Shown: in pieces, positions 11,722 through 23,965 of the stretch | How positions within the stretch are numbered: the first letter of the stretch is position 1 | Layout of the letters: the number at the start of each line of letters is the position of its first letter | Assembly: GCA_020137815.1 (NCBI GenBank) | Contig: CM035356.1 | Span: forward strand, 5,738,145-5,802,144 | Length of the DNA: 64,000 nt | Direction: 5' to 3' | From: Hormiphora californensis | Taxonomy: Eukaryota; Ctenophora; Tentaculata; Cydippida; Pleurobrachiidae | Program-made: the position numbers and the translations under genes | The notes under the pieces: generated by a model | Databases searched by the model: none | What the model saw: only the letters and a program-made list of their open reading frames with translations | Told to the model about the DNA's origin: nothing

Positions 11722-12750
11722 CTTTTCGTGAGGGTGTTTCTTGTTGAGTGTTGGAGAAGAACCCAGGATAGATGTCACGAAGACTTGAACACACATCTAC
11801 AGCATTAGTATCTGTAATAGGGAAATAATAATATATTGTAATGGGGATACGAGGTGGGTAAAGTAGAGGTGGCTAGAAAGGAGGGAGATCTTACTTCTAG
11901 ATTTCGATTGGAGTTTTAAGATTGTTTTAGGTGAATCTCACTAACCAGTGGAGGATAGATCCATAATGACGGTAGTCTCCCCCTCACTCCCTGATCTTGT
12001 AGTAGTAGCTGAAGAATTACCAAACAGGTTCGGGTACCTCCCCTTCATCATTTCACTGATATCACTAACCCCACTCATTTCTTGTTGGTGCTGGACGCTC
12101 TGGAAGAGGTTGGGGTACCGGTCCTTTACATCACTAACCCCACTCATCTCTTGTTGGTGCTGGACGCTCTGGAAGAGGTTGGGGTACCGGTCCTTGAGAG
12201 ACGAGCAGGTGGCATTCACAATCCTGTGTGAAGATATAATGCGTCAGTTTTACACTAATAAGTTCAGGTGTTGCCACAGACAGATATATCTGCAGATATA
12301 TAATGTGTCAGTATGAGTGATTTCAAGAGGAGGGTCATTTCGTTTTACTTGCATCTTTATCATCAAGTTTATGAAATATTAAGGGACCAACTTACAAAAA
12401 GTAATCGGGTATGTCAGATGTCATATCTTGCAGCAGAATAGCATAATATGCTTAAATGCATAGTTTATTACTAAATACAAAGTGACACATCAACTGCTCA
12501 CTGCACAATAACCATATACTATTATATATGTTGAACTAACTAACTAAATAGTTATGGCTTAAATGTAAATCTTGTAAAATAGTAAAAAGAATAATGGTAA
12601 AACTAGCAAGTCAGGGGCAAAGTGTGGGAATTCGAAAACCTACCGTTTAGAAGATTTCTCTGTTTCTTCCTCTAGATAAGATGGTTCTAGGGAGCTGTTA
12701 TCGAGAGAATCAATGGCTGTAGTGTTATCTTCACTGCAATCCAGATCCAT
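11722..12750 (-). CDS. Unrecognised protein with repeated SSL-K/R-D-x-YP-x-x-F motif, three exons
   Basis: Three exons join in phase: 12750-12644 (acidic N-terminus MDLDCSEDNTTAIDSLDNSS, donor GTAGGT), 12223-11946 (donor GTTAGT) and 11796-11722 (donor GTAGGG). Exon 2 carries CSSLKDRYPNLFQSVQHQQE, then an almost exact 23-residue tandem copy, then a third shorter MKGRYPNLF. Exon 3 again starts CSSLRDIYPGFFSNTQQE. So four copies of a (S-S-L-)x-D/G-x-YP-x-[LF]-F unit are spread over two exons. There is no signal peptide or membrane segment. I do not recognise the family. Exon 1 could instead be internal, since an acceptor-like tcccctcag precedes the ATG by 27 bases in an open frame. Later exons (below 11722) were not found; that side enters suspect sequence. 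The internal homology between separate exons argues that the model is real. Confidence 0.6.
12062..12195 (-). repeat. Coding tandem duplication, 69-bp unit x2
   Basis: Two nearly identical 69-bp (23-codon) units inside exon 2 of the 12-kb gene, each encoding KDRYPNLFQSVQHQQEMSGV. Frame is preserved. Confidence 0.9.
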
Positions 12751-12794
12751 AATAAAGGTAAGTAGGCCAATCTGAGGGGATTGGGAGGGGGCTT

Positions 12795-12930
12795 AGAATT
12801 ATAGGACGAACTGGGGTTTAGAAGGGTGAATTGGGGTAAGAGGGCGAAGTTCGCCCGGCGAACTGAAAGAAGGGGATGAGGTTAGAGGGCGAAGTGGGAT
12901 TTAGTGAGCGAACTGGGGTTAGAGGGCTGA
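12795..12930. repeat. Degenerate gcgaactggggttagaggg repeat
   Basis: Five or so loosely conserved units containing gcgaa(ct/gt)gggg(a)ttagagg. Confidence 0.6.
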
Positions 12931-13985
12931 GATGTTGGATTTTCAAAGTAAGATACAAATACAGGACAAATTGACAGGATTCTGGGGGGATTTAGAAAAC
13001 AAACATGGTAAACTACTGGAATGGAAAAACAAACACCACAAAACAATCAAAACACAAAACGTTCTATTCAAAAAAACAGCAAGCACATTTAAAAAACAAG
13101 CACCGACCTTATTTTCAGATTTGTTGAACTCTCTGTCATTTTCTCCAAACTCAAGTTTCCTGGAAACCAGGGCAAAGAATGAATCTTCCTCCTTGCAACT
13201 TCTGATGGGACTCAGTGGAGCATTGCCCCTATCACAATCATCAAACCGGGGTATAGCAAGGGTAGGTGAAGAACTGTAGAGGGGCGAGGGGAATCCAGTC
13301 GGTATAGCGGCAAGCGACATAATGTCTGAACTAATTAGGAAATATCTGGGGAGAGAGGGGGTTATAGCGCGTTGAGGTCGAAAGTCACGTGTAACACGCT
13401 GGCCAATCAGCGGCAAGGAGACCAGGGACGGGGTCCAATCAGATACGAGATCAGATATCACGTGACTTGTACAGCAAGCATTACACATTGACTTTGTACT
13501 ACAACTACTAGAGGGGGACTCCGCAGGGGGCCAGGGTGATAGGGAATTGAAAAGTAGGTGCATGATAGAGACTGAACATACACACACGATAGTAGAAAAT
13601 AGGTAAGTGGATAATATGGGACGAGCGATGGGATCAAGCACAGACGTTATGGAGCCGTGGGAGTCACACTGTAGTGGGGGATTTAGATCTGGGAACCACT
13701 TATGGATCGGGCTATATCCCCTAGTTATTAGGCCATGATAGACCCCCGGGCGCCAATTAATTTACACCCTATCAATTAATGACAGGGGGCTTGAGACAAG
13801 GAAGTGACAAGGGTTTTGAAGACTATACTATCAGTATAGGTTTTTCAAGGAAAGTTCTAAAGTGACAGGGTTGATTCTGAGAGAGAAAAAGGTGGCGTCC
13901 CAAACAGAGAGCCCTAACAACAACAGTATCCTACAGCTTGGGATAATGCGTGTGTTGGTAGTACTGCTGCAGTCAAGGTGTCTAC
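12931..13985. other. No supported gene
   Basis: A 232-codon minus-strand open frame (12943-13641) is present but has no recognisable motif, atypical composition and no clear splice context. I leave it out as a gene. Confidence 0.4.
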
Positions 13986-13989
13986 AATA

Positions 13990-14312
<323 letters not shown>

Positions 14313-14972
14313 CAGCAGGTAGATATCAATGAAGTTTCAGGCGATGTAAAGATGGGACAAAAGCAAACAAAACCTGGAGGCAAAGAGAGAGGACACTGGC
14401 ACACGGATTTGCGGTAATACCCCAAAAACAGTCCAACCGCAGTGGGTTTTTCAATCTCTAGCTCTCTCTCTCGAGATGTGATGCTTGCTGATTTAATTAG
14501 TATATTGTCTAATAACTTTCCGTCTTGGGGCACCTCCAATGAGGATGATCCGGGGCATCGATTTGGGGTCATCGTTTCTTCCTCATAGGGCTTTGGGGGA
14601 CGGGTGTTCGCAATCTGTTTTATCTTCATCTCTCTTCTCTCTTTTACTTTTCCCCTCTCTCTCTCTTCTCCCCGGGCTCTAGAACACCTCTCTCTCTCTT
14701 CTGCCCCCTCTCCCTGCCGTCCTTTGTGTCGTTTCATAGTTCCTTCTCTCTCCTTCTCCTTCTCTCTCCTCTTCTCTCTATCGGGTCCGGGAGGGGCCTC
14801 GCCCCGAGAGAGTACCGGATTGGTTTACGGACCCCAGCCCTCTGTCTTGTAATGGGCTCAATCTCACGTAATGTATCACAGTACACTGAAAATGTATAGT
14901 TGTCAAGATTCCTAGATGGCTCAATCTCAGTATGCAGAGATATATTTAAACAAATCCCCGGTTTTTATGTCG

Positions 14973-15081
14973 CAGGAACCGACCGAATCAGGAAATACTG
15001 GTCCCTGATTGGCTGATAACCAGTCACATGACCTAAATAACGAGCTCTGATTGGTTGTTTACTTGGTCCGGTCGGTTCCCG
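14973..15081. mobile_element. 109-bp hAT-type MITE, copy 3
   Basis: CAGGAACCGACCGAATC at the left and CCGGTCGGTTCCCG at the right, 109 bp; flanks ttatgtcg and gtaaatcg suggest a mutated 8-bp target duplication. Confidence 0.87.
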
Positions 15082-15513
15082 GTAAATCGGGACCTACTTC
15101 TCAATCGGGGAGCTAGGAGGAAGGCTGGAATAAGAGACTCCCCACAGGCTGCGTAGAGGAAGGCTTCCATAGTGACGTAGAGGTTGGGGAAAATGAACCT
15201 AGGGAGGGAATTGTTGAGTAACTCAGTAAAAGGGAAGTTGGACGATTGACGTAAACCGCATGGTGATTTTAAAAATGAATCTCTATCATAGTTTTGAAAT
15301 GAACGTCAAAGCTTTTTCATTCTTATTAAATATTCATATTGACGTATAGCGTGGTTGATGTTCATGAAATCAATATGAATAATAGTATTCATACTTATAT
15401 TATGTACATATCTTTATGAATAAAAAATGCGATGCATTTGCGAGGCACTTTCCGAGTAATATATGCAGTAACTGCTAAATTAGCGAGTTCTTTTTGACGT
15501 TTAACTATGTTTT

Positions 15514-15554
15514 CGAGCGAAACCTCCCTAGAAATTCTAGGGAGGTTTCGCTCG
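15514..15554. repeat. Perfect 41-bp palindrome
   Basis: Two 20-base arms (CGAGCGAAACCTCCCTAGAA and its reverse complement) around one A. It lies ten bases left of the fold-back element at 15564. Confidence 0.95.
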
Positions 15555-15563
15555 TAGAACAAT

Positions 15564-16040
15564 TTAAAGTGAGAGTGGACCGGATCAGAATTGGACAAGT
15601 TTGTTGTAGGTAGTAGAGAATAGCTCTCTGAGCATTTTGCCTTTTTGCCGCTCAAAATCGACCCACCCATCACTGAGATATTTTTGTTATGTTGGGAGAA
15701 TTCCTGCTGGATCAGTATTTATCAAACAGGATAGAAACAATCCTTGTGTTTTACTAACAAATTCTTTAAATTTGTAATATGCTGGCGTGCATTGCACTGC
15801 TTCTGTGCATGGACATGTCAACCTCACTGCTTATATTCAGAATGTGTTAGTAAAACACCACGATTGTTTCTATTCTGTTTTATACATACTGATTAAACAG
15901 GAGTTCTCCCAACATAACAAAAATATCTCAGTGATGGGTGGGTCGATTTTGAGCGGTAAAAACGCAAAATGCTCAGAAAGCTAATCTCTACTACCTACAA
16001 CAAACTTGTCCAATTCTGATTCGGTCCACTCTCACTTTAA
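15564..16040. mobile_element. Fold-back element with TTAA ends (piggyBac-like MITE)
   Basis: Arms of about 200 bp are near-perfect inverted repeats, starting TTAA-AGTGAGAGTGGACC at the left and ending in its complement at 16040, with a loop of about 60-80 bp near 15775-15840. The same short protein fragment (GGSILSGKKAKCSES) therefore reads out of both arms; it is a shadow, not a gene. TTAA at both outer ends is the target duplication typical of piggyBac-type elements. Confidence 0.85.
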
Positions 16041-18120
16041 CAGAGGAAGCCGCTTCTTCGATGTCAAATAACTACATAAACTAGCCGCCAGCCGGCAATT
16101 ACCGCGTTCAACAGTTGCTTATAACATTAGATGAACCCCCCAGACTATTTATAAGGTTAGGTAGTCGAATGAACAATAACTTCCCAGCAGAAGGATATTT
16201 CTCGAAATTTGAGTCGAATTAGAGATTTAATCTAAAATGCATTTTACCGGAAAGAACTTCTTATTATTTATTCTCAAGAAGCACAGAGCCGATTAAAAAG
16301 TGGCAGAGAAGCAATAAATAATTCCCATTAGCTTTCTGAGCTGTGAATGGTTACTTATTTATACAGTTGAATAATAATCGAAATGCCTACTAAATAGGCA
16401 TCATAATATAATATTAGGATAAGAATTATGGTGCCGATTAAAAAGTTCAGATAAGCAATAAAATAATTTCGATTCTCATATGCCATTAGTGTTTCCGAAA
16501 ACACCATGAACCTTGAATGAGGGTATAGAATAGTATGAAGTTTCATAAGCTTAAAGCTAACCAAAATACCTACTTGATAGGGTAAATGGGTATCATCACA
16601 AGGGTGTGGATGGTTGCAATTATAAAGGAGTTACAGAAGAGTGCCACAGCCCGTATCCATAGCAACGGATTCACCGAGAACGGTGGTGACATGATCCCAC
16701 TAGATAAGAGTTGAGATATATGTTAATTCGTAATTAATTGAGATGTTAATTGTTAATTGAGATGTTAATTGTTACATAATTAGTTACGGTGGGAGGGTGC
16801 TTGGGGGCTGGGGTTCGAGGATGTAGCACTATCAGACAAAGATTGAAATTCAGCAAACTGTTTGAATGTCAGCGAACTTTAAGATAAAATAACATATAAC
16901 TTGGAAAAACAAATAGCTAAACAATTTGATTATCAGAAATGGGATTGAAAAGGTTTGAAAAGGGTTACAAATGGGGTTGATTCATTCACTGCAAACAATG
17001 TCCTATCCCCATTCACACACACGTCACACACACACGTCACACACACACGTCACACACAACGTCATACGACATACATACCACGTCACACACAGACACACAG
17101 ACACACACACGTCACACACAGACACACACCACACACACACGTACTGGCAACTGCAGAGCTACTACACAAGTACAGAGTGCAAGAAGGCTTTATCTGCTTA
17201 CTAGTAACTCTTGATAAGGAAGCAACGGGATTTTGTTACACAAAAGTGTGTGGGTGGGGTAAGGGAAAATCTTTTTGATAGTGGCTTATAAAGAATAAGT
17301 TGAGAACACAATATACAATTTGCTTCCACTCCTACAAAACAACCAAACACTAATTGGACAACAAGAAAGGCGATAATAATGACTACAAAATGTGTTAATG
17401 GATCATTATAATTCCAATTGTGTGCGACAAAAATAGTACAATATACAGCACTCAATTATATGAAGCTACCATGTGCCAGCTTTTGACAGTAAATAGAAAC
17501 AACACTGGTAGCTATCTGTTTCGATACATAAGGCAGAACATTCATGTGAAACTACACAGAAATGAGAAGTGAGAGAGACACGCACATTGCACAATATGTG
17601 AAGCTGAAACTACAAAGACATAGAAGACACATATTGTACACAGTACACGCACAATGAACCAGATGGTCGTTCACACTACCTAGTACTACTCTCAGCAAGG
17701 CAGTTCGTGTGGTACATACGTCATACTATATATGCTCCCCCTATAGAGTTACACATGGATTGCTACACATACCATTAGTAGCTGCAGTAGCTTTAACGTA
17801 GACACGTGCATAAAACCGAGGTCCGAAAATAATAAAAAAGGAACAAAACATGACAGGAAGTGGTACTGGCACTGATTATGAACAAACCGAACACACGCAC
17901 AAAACAGTTCATAATGGAAAACATCCAACATTCTCTAACTGGCTGAAATCCAACATTAAATGTAGGTAGACAAAACGGTTCTGTGAAGAACAAGCAGAAA
18001 TGTTATCGAAATTAGACAGAATTCGTGACTGTGACATAAACAAGAGGAATTAATTACAAGCATTAATTATCATATGATGTTATGTTAACTGGTACCAGGG
18101 GAGCTCTAGCAAACTACCAT
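16041..18120. other. No gene seen; relic of a fold-back element and a CA-type satellite
   Basis: At about 16485-16555 there is a diverged piece of the fold-back element found complete at 31970-32615 (shared caccatgaaccttgaatgag and gggtatagaatagt). At 16741-16775 a gttaattgagat unit is repeated. I see no exon. Confidence 0.55.
17015..17142. repeat. cacacgtcacaca satellite
   Basis: Variable repeats of acacacgtcac and acacacagacac. Confidence 0.85.
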
Positions 18121-18176
18121 ACAACATGATATGCTCACATCAGAGGGAGAGATGGAGAGGAAGGATAGGGATAGAG

Positions 18177-18277
<101 letters not shown>

Positions 18278-18539
18278 TCAGGAGCTACTATAACAGTGCA
18301 CGTTGCAGTCTGTGCAGGAAATACGGGCCGCGGGAACAACAAACAACTTACACAAACACACGGCAAACACAGGCCATCCCGCGTACCAACACACCATCCC
18401 GCGTACCAACACACCATCCCACATTGTACGGTTATACTGCATTCATAACTGCAGGTGGAACACACACAGATAAAAGGGTCGGAGCAGTTATCAACGCTCG
18501 GCTATCACTGCGCTGGCAAGCGCAAAGGTGGCCCCATCC

Positions 18540-19467
18540 AACCCCCCGAAAAAAATTCCCCCAAAAAACGGCCCGCTTGCTCACAGCGTATATATAGTTA
18601 TTTCATACTTTTAGCCCATTTTGGCACTTTTTGACACGCCATAACTCCGGAACCGGATGAGCTAGGAAGCTAAAATTTTGTACTCAGAAGCTTCTTGTAG
18701 ACATCTATCGATGGTAAAAATTTCAAGTGGCTAGCTCATTTTGTTCAAAAGTTATAACACCACCCCCAAAACAGAAAATTCAGTGTGGGGATAACTAGGT
18801 TGATACATACATACATACATACATACATAGATAGATGTATAGACGCTTTATTACCTTCCGTTTGGTCCCAGTTTGAGACGAACCAGACATCGTACGACCT
18901 TAAACCAAGCGGCATTCGACAGATAATTGTCTCGTGCATGTACCCATTTGGGTGGCAACTCTCAATCTTACCTATGACGCGCGCAATGACGTCACGAGTG
19001 ACGTCATTGCGCGAGATCGACTAACTTTTTTCAAACGCCTCTAGCACCCTGAAGACGTGTTCCGATTTCTGATTTGACGGAAAATCGTTACCGGCAAATT
19101 GTCTGAACTTTCAGTTACTATGTTGCGAATTTTCGTAGCTCATCATTTTGAGCCCTTAAATCGCGTAGGAAGTCAAAAATTTGACGAAAAATTCAGTAAA
19201 ATGAACGTTTTTCGAGCAAAAACTCCCTTTCCTGACCACTGTGGTCAATGATACTTTACAAGCTCCTTCAGGGTATTCATTCAAAATATATTGTGATGCA
19301 ATTACGTCGTTACGACGTCACTAATTACGTCATAATGACGTCATAATGACGTCAAAATTACGATTTTCACAGAAATTCGTCTCGTCTCTCATATAACACA
19401 TCATTTTGACAATTTTACATCATGAAATAATGTCATACTGACATTAGAAACCAAAAAGGGACCTAAA
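18540..19467. other. Probable old repeat with CRE-containing palindrome
   Basis: No gene seen. A (catacata)n/(gata)n tract lies near 18807-18835. At about 18978-19014 the sequence cgcgcaatgacgtcac is followed by gagt and its reverse complement. At 19305-19356 there are five further TGACGTCA-like octamers or half-matches. The stretch has the look of a decayed repeat. Confidence 0.45.
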
Positions 19468-19471
19468 TTAA

Positions 19472-19718
19472 GCCAAAAACTAATTGGAATTAGTTGGCGG
19501 GAAAGGTGGCCCACTTACACCTTTGCCTGATGCCGGGTTTTATTTTAAAATGTATCAGGGATATAAGAGGTGAGTGAAATAGAGAAAGAGAAAGGGTGAG
19601 AGAGAGAGATTGAGATACCGACGTGACGTGAAGAGAATGGCAGTTCGTGGTAGCCGGTAGCAGCAAAAGGTGTAAGTGGGCCACCTTTCCCGCCAACTAA
19701 TTCCAATTAGTTTTTGGC
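19472..19718. mobile_element. piggyBac-like MITE, 247 bp
   Basis: TTAA occurs on both sides (19468-19471 and 19719-19722) and arms of about 54 bp are inverted repeats: GCCAAAAACTAATTGGAATT, then agttggcgggaaaggtggcc and cacttacacctttg. The TTAA duplication and perfect TIRs support a piggyBac-type non-autonomous element. Confidence 0.88.
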
Positions 19719-19821
19719 TTAATAACTTAAAACAAAGAAACCTAGCCATATATATAGGATATCAATCTGCTTGTGAATAGGAGCTGCCGTAGAAAGGAAG
19801 AAACATACATCCACAGTCCAC

Positions 19822-19990
<169 letters not shown>

Positions 19991-20424
19991 GTCCAAACAC
20001 ACACCAAATTCTGACGTCACGGAACAAGGACTTGTAGAAAAGAAGTGCGTATCAACTTTCCATGGCGGCCTATATTATATATTTAGAAACGGACGACAAT
20101 GGTACTACCACTTCCATAACGTGCAGTAATCAACAAGCAACAAGAACAACACACACACACACACACACGCACACACACGCACACACACACAAAATAAACA
20201 AAACGGCAGTAGATGCAGAGACTCTATAATCGGTTCGTTAGAATGAATCGTTTATTTTACAGTTGTATAGAATCACGAAGTTCAGAAACTGAGAGGAGTT
20301 CTTCGACAGACTATTTTTGAGAGAACATCCAAGAAGTTCACCGTGTGACTGGGTAGTTCATACAAAGGTTGATCTGCCGAACCCTCACATCACAGTGTGA
20401 GCTACACAAAACAGAGAGAAAGTA

Positions 20425-20596
20425 CAGTCGGACCCCGATTTACCGGGCCCCGATTTACCGGAACCCCGATTTACCGGGAAGATAAACTTCCCCCGATATG
20501 GGAAAATAACGATATTTGACCCTGATATACCGGGCACCCCGATTTACCGGGCAAAACTCTTTCCCCCGAGCATCCCGGTAAATCGGGGTCCGACTG
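20425..20596. mobile_element. Tigger/pogo-like MITE, 172 bp
   Basis: Starts CAGTCGGACCCCGATTTACC and ends with its reverse complement, flanked by TA on both sides. It contains extra direct copies of ccccgatttaccgg. CAGT-type ends and TA duplication are typical of pogo/Tigger non-autonomous elements. Confidence 0.87.
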
Positions 20597-20836
20597 TATA
20601 ACTGTAGTTCTTCTTGGGAAATATTTCTTCCAATATTCAGCATTTAATGAGACAGCTACATGTGTAAAGGCAAATGAGACAAAAGAAAGAGAAGAGAATA
20701 GGGGGAGGGTTGTGCTGTTGCACCTCCCCCGCGCCCCGGGGGGGGGGGGGGGGCACGGGATTTATTTTAATAAAAAAAAAATAATAGTATGAACAATACA
20801 AGGGGAGGGGGGATGTGTGATTGTAAACTTGTGTAG

Positions 20837-21154
20837 GGGGGGGGGGGTGACACGTAACACTTTGTAACACTTTGTAACATGTAACGTGCACAAAATATTT
20901 TCTGCACATGTTACAAAGTGTTACAAGCGTTACAAAGTGTTACAAAGTGTTACAAAATGTTGCAAAATGTTGCAAAATGTTGCAAAAAATGCCCATTTTG
21001 TAACATTTTGTAACACTTTGTAACATTTTGTTACACTTTGTAACATTTTGTAACACTTTGTAACACTTTGTAACACTTTGTAACATGTAACGTGCACAAA
21101 AAGTTTTCTGCACATGTTACAAAGTGTTACAAAGTGTTACGTGTCACCCCCCCC
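20837..21154. mobile_element. hAT-type MITE, 318 bp, with perfect 8-bp target duplication
   Basis: Flanked by TTGTGTAG at 20829-20836 and 21155-21162. Ends are a G-run then tgacacgtaacactttgtaa, and the reverse complement before a C-run. The interior is built from repeated ttgtaacac and tgttacaaa units in both orientations plus an inner inverted pair at gtaacgtgcacaaaa. Confidence 0.88.
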
Positions 21155-21327
21155 TTGTGTAGTTTCATTGAATGCAGCTAGCGGTAATTACAATTCATGT
21201 GATTCAAAACACAAAATTAGCATAATATACCGCCGTGAACGATCAATATATGGGGTCATTATATCACAATTGAGAGTTGAGGGAAGAAAAAACATCTACG
21301 TTCATGGGATATGAACCATATGAACTA

Positions 21328-22202
21328 CCGTGTGCGGCAAAAAAAATGCCCCCCCTAGACCACCATAGTTGCCGATGTGGTGGAGAGCTGTAACTTGGCA
21401 GGGTTGCTCCACTATGTCTATCTTGATCCTGACAGAAAAATCAGAGCTCTAGCTCAAAATTCATTTTTTTGATAGGAATGAACATTGTCATTCATTCCAA
21501 GAAAAAAATATTTTCGGTCCAGAATTCAAGCAATTATCTTTGGCCATCGATTAGCTTTCCAATGTGACCAAGATCATCTAAATTGGGCAACCACAAGAGA
21601 CACAGTGTCATGTTTCTTAAAGTTAGTCAGGTCATGTGATCTTCACCGAATCGTTGATTATCCGGGATTGCTAATCGAGCCAATGGGCAGAGGAATCTCG
21701 TATCACGGCCGCTAATGAGGTATGTGTACCAATACAGGGTAATGTGATTCGAGGAAAGAGGACATTTATCAAAGAGCTACAGATCTCATGACCAATCAGC
21801 ATCGTCATCCCTCATTAGTAGCCGTGATACGTGATTCTCTACCACTTAGACCGATTCGTAATACTGAACACTCAACGATTCGGTGAAGATCACATGACCT
21901 GACTAACTTTAAGAAACATGACACTGTGTCTCTTGTGGTTGCCCAATTTAGATGATCTTGGTCACATTGGAAAGCTAATCGATGGCCAAAGATAATTGCT
22001 TGAATTCTGGACCGAAAATATTTTTTTCTTGGAATGAATGACAATGTTCATTCCTATCAAAAAAAATGAATTTTGAGCTAGAGCTCTGATTTTTCTGTCA
22101 GGATCAAGATAGACATAGTGGAGCAACCCTGCCAAGTTACAGCTCTCCACCACATCGGCAACTATGGTGGTCTAGGGGGGGCATTTTTTTTGCCGCACAC
22201 GG
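21328..22202. mobile_element. Large fold-back element, 875 bp
   Basis: Ends CCGTGTGCGGC and GCCGCACACGG flanked by TA. Arms of about 330 bp are near-identical inverted repeats and further, weaker pairing (tatcacggccgctaatgag / ctcattagtagccgtgata) extends towards the centre. The same 55-residue frame (MSFIPRKKYFRSRIQAIIFG...) reads from both arms and is not a gene. Confidence 0.88.
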
Positions 22203-22820
22203 TATATCCCATCATATGGGGATATGGGATATGGGGTCATCGAACCAACTATTCAACGATCAATTTATCTAGATTTTTTATACGGGGACATCACTTGAGG
22301 GAATCCTTTGACAGTAAACCAGCTAAACTCCTACTAGCAGCAATACCAATTTTCCGTTGTGCCATACCGAACTTTAGAGATGATATCATGTCCTCTCCCG
22401 CTGAACGGTGCCTTGCCAGTAGGTCAGGAAACGTCCGAATTTCCTGGAATTTTACATGGTTATACAAAAAGTAAATCTACACAAACCTTACAAAACCTTA
22501 AATTTTTGTGCGTGTATCCTACAACCCGGTAGACCTGCCAGTAAACCTTGACTTGAGCCTACTGCATTTCTTTGCACCTTTCGTTTTCCAGTGGGGAGTT
22601 TCAACACCAATTTCCAGAAATACAATTCTGTTTAATAAACAATTCAAACGCTCGATTTGACAGTAAAGTTTAATTTGGCGAATTGATTGATGTCAAGTTT
22701 AAACAACGATATCTTGGTTAATAATTTAAGGGATTTTGGTAAAGTTTTCTGTGAAACTGTCTGTTGTTGCTGCAATACTTGACTTTACGTCACCCGGTCG
22801 CTTGTAGTGGGAAAACGGTA

Positions 22821-23574
22821 GGGTAAGCTGGGGTGAAATGGCCCGCGGGGTAAAGTGGCCCATGTATGGGGCAAAGTGGCCCTAGTTATTACATGTGGTC
22901 ACGTGACTTTTTCTCCAGCGGAGACCTGCTCGTTCTGTTCCGAATTTTCGCTTTAAAACTGCTGCCATTTCTGTTTGGGTTGGCCGATTTTAATTTTGCA
23001 AAAAACTGCCAGTTAGGCTTTATAATTCTCTAAAACGTGGTATAAAAATTTTTGAAGAAATTGGCATTTTTGTTGTCTTAATTGTCAATTTTGTGAAATT
23101 GGGGCGAATATGGCCCACTCTCCGGGGCAAAGTGGTCCGGTCTGGGGCAAAGTGGCCCACCTCTAGGACCAATGAAATGGCGCCTGCAATACCACGTGAC
23201 ATTGGAATGCACAAAAATGTAGTACAGACGATCAAATTAGGGGCAAAGTGGCCCATGTTCCGGTGCAGAACATGGGCCACTTTGCCCCTAGTTTGATCGT
23301 TTCGTCTAACAACACCAGGCACGTGATAAAATCGAGCAATGCTATTGGCTTGGGCCACTTTGCCCCGGTGCAAATTTTCCAAAAAACGCCTCACCAAATT
23401 ATTTGAATTGATTAATTAACCCATTAAATAAAACTTGTAGATTTTAAAATTTAGCTCGGCTGAAAGGAAAAGGTTTCATTGGATAGCCTATATAATTTTT
23501 TTCTTCCTGCTGTATAAATTGCGTATTTTAGAACCTGAAACGTTAAAAATGGCCACTTTCGCCCCAGCTTACCC
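22821..23574. mobile_element. Non-autonomous DNA transposon, 754 bp, TIR GGGTAAGCTGGGG
   Basis: GGGTAAGCTGGGG at the left and CCCCAGCTTACCC at the right, flanked by TA. Interior carries repeated ggggcaaagtggccca in both orientations and an inner palindrome at about 23239-23292. No transposase frame. Superfamily uncertain; TA duplication fits Tc1/mariner or ISL2EU-type elements. Confidence 0.8.
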
Positions 23575-23965
23575 TAATGGAAAACGGAGATACGGTAAGA
23601 AGACGCACAACGGTGGCCAATCAGTGCGCTAGTACGTGCTGATACATGCACTTTTTGCCGCATGTTATGAAAAGTCTGTGTCTTATTACTGTAATTCCAT
23701 TACGGTAATTAAGCGGCAGCGTTACACTAGCTCCTCACAGCAGCAACCGCTAACATTTAGCACAGTTCGCAGCTGCAAGGTACTTTGTAGCAGCTGACTA
23801 AACTGATATATCTGTGTTAAATGTGAAATATTGAAGGGAATTTTCACCATGCTTGGCAGCAACAAAGAAAAGGGTGGGACAATAATAATAGGATGCAGTA
23901 CACTGACGGACAAACAAACAAACAAAGCAAGCTTGTGTAACCTGCAGTCCTCTCATTTAATTGCT

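Noticed and set aside
12943-13641. 232-codon minus-strand open frame
   Set aside because: No motif, no signal of splice sites tied to neighbours, composition unlike the real genes here.
20837-21154. CRISPR-like spacing of ttgtaacac repeats
   Set aside because: Irregular 10-bp units in both orientations inside a TIR element; not a CRISPR array.
21485-22044. Two near-identical 55-residue frames on opposite strands
   Set aside because: They are the two arms of a fold-back element, not a duplicated gene.
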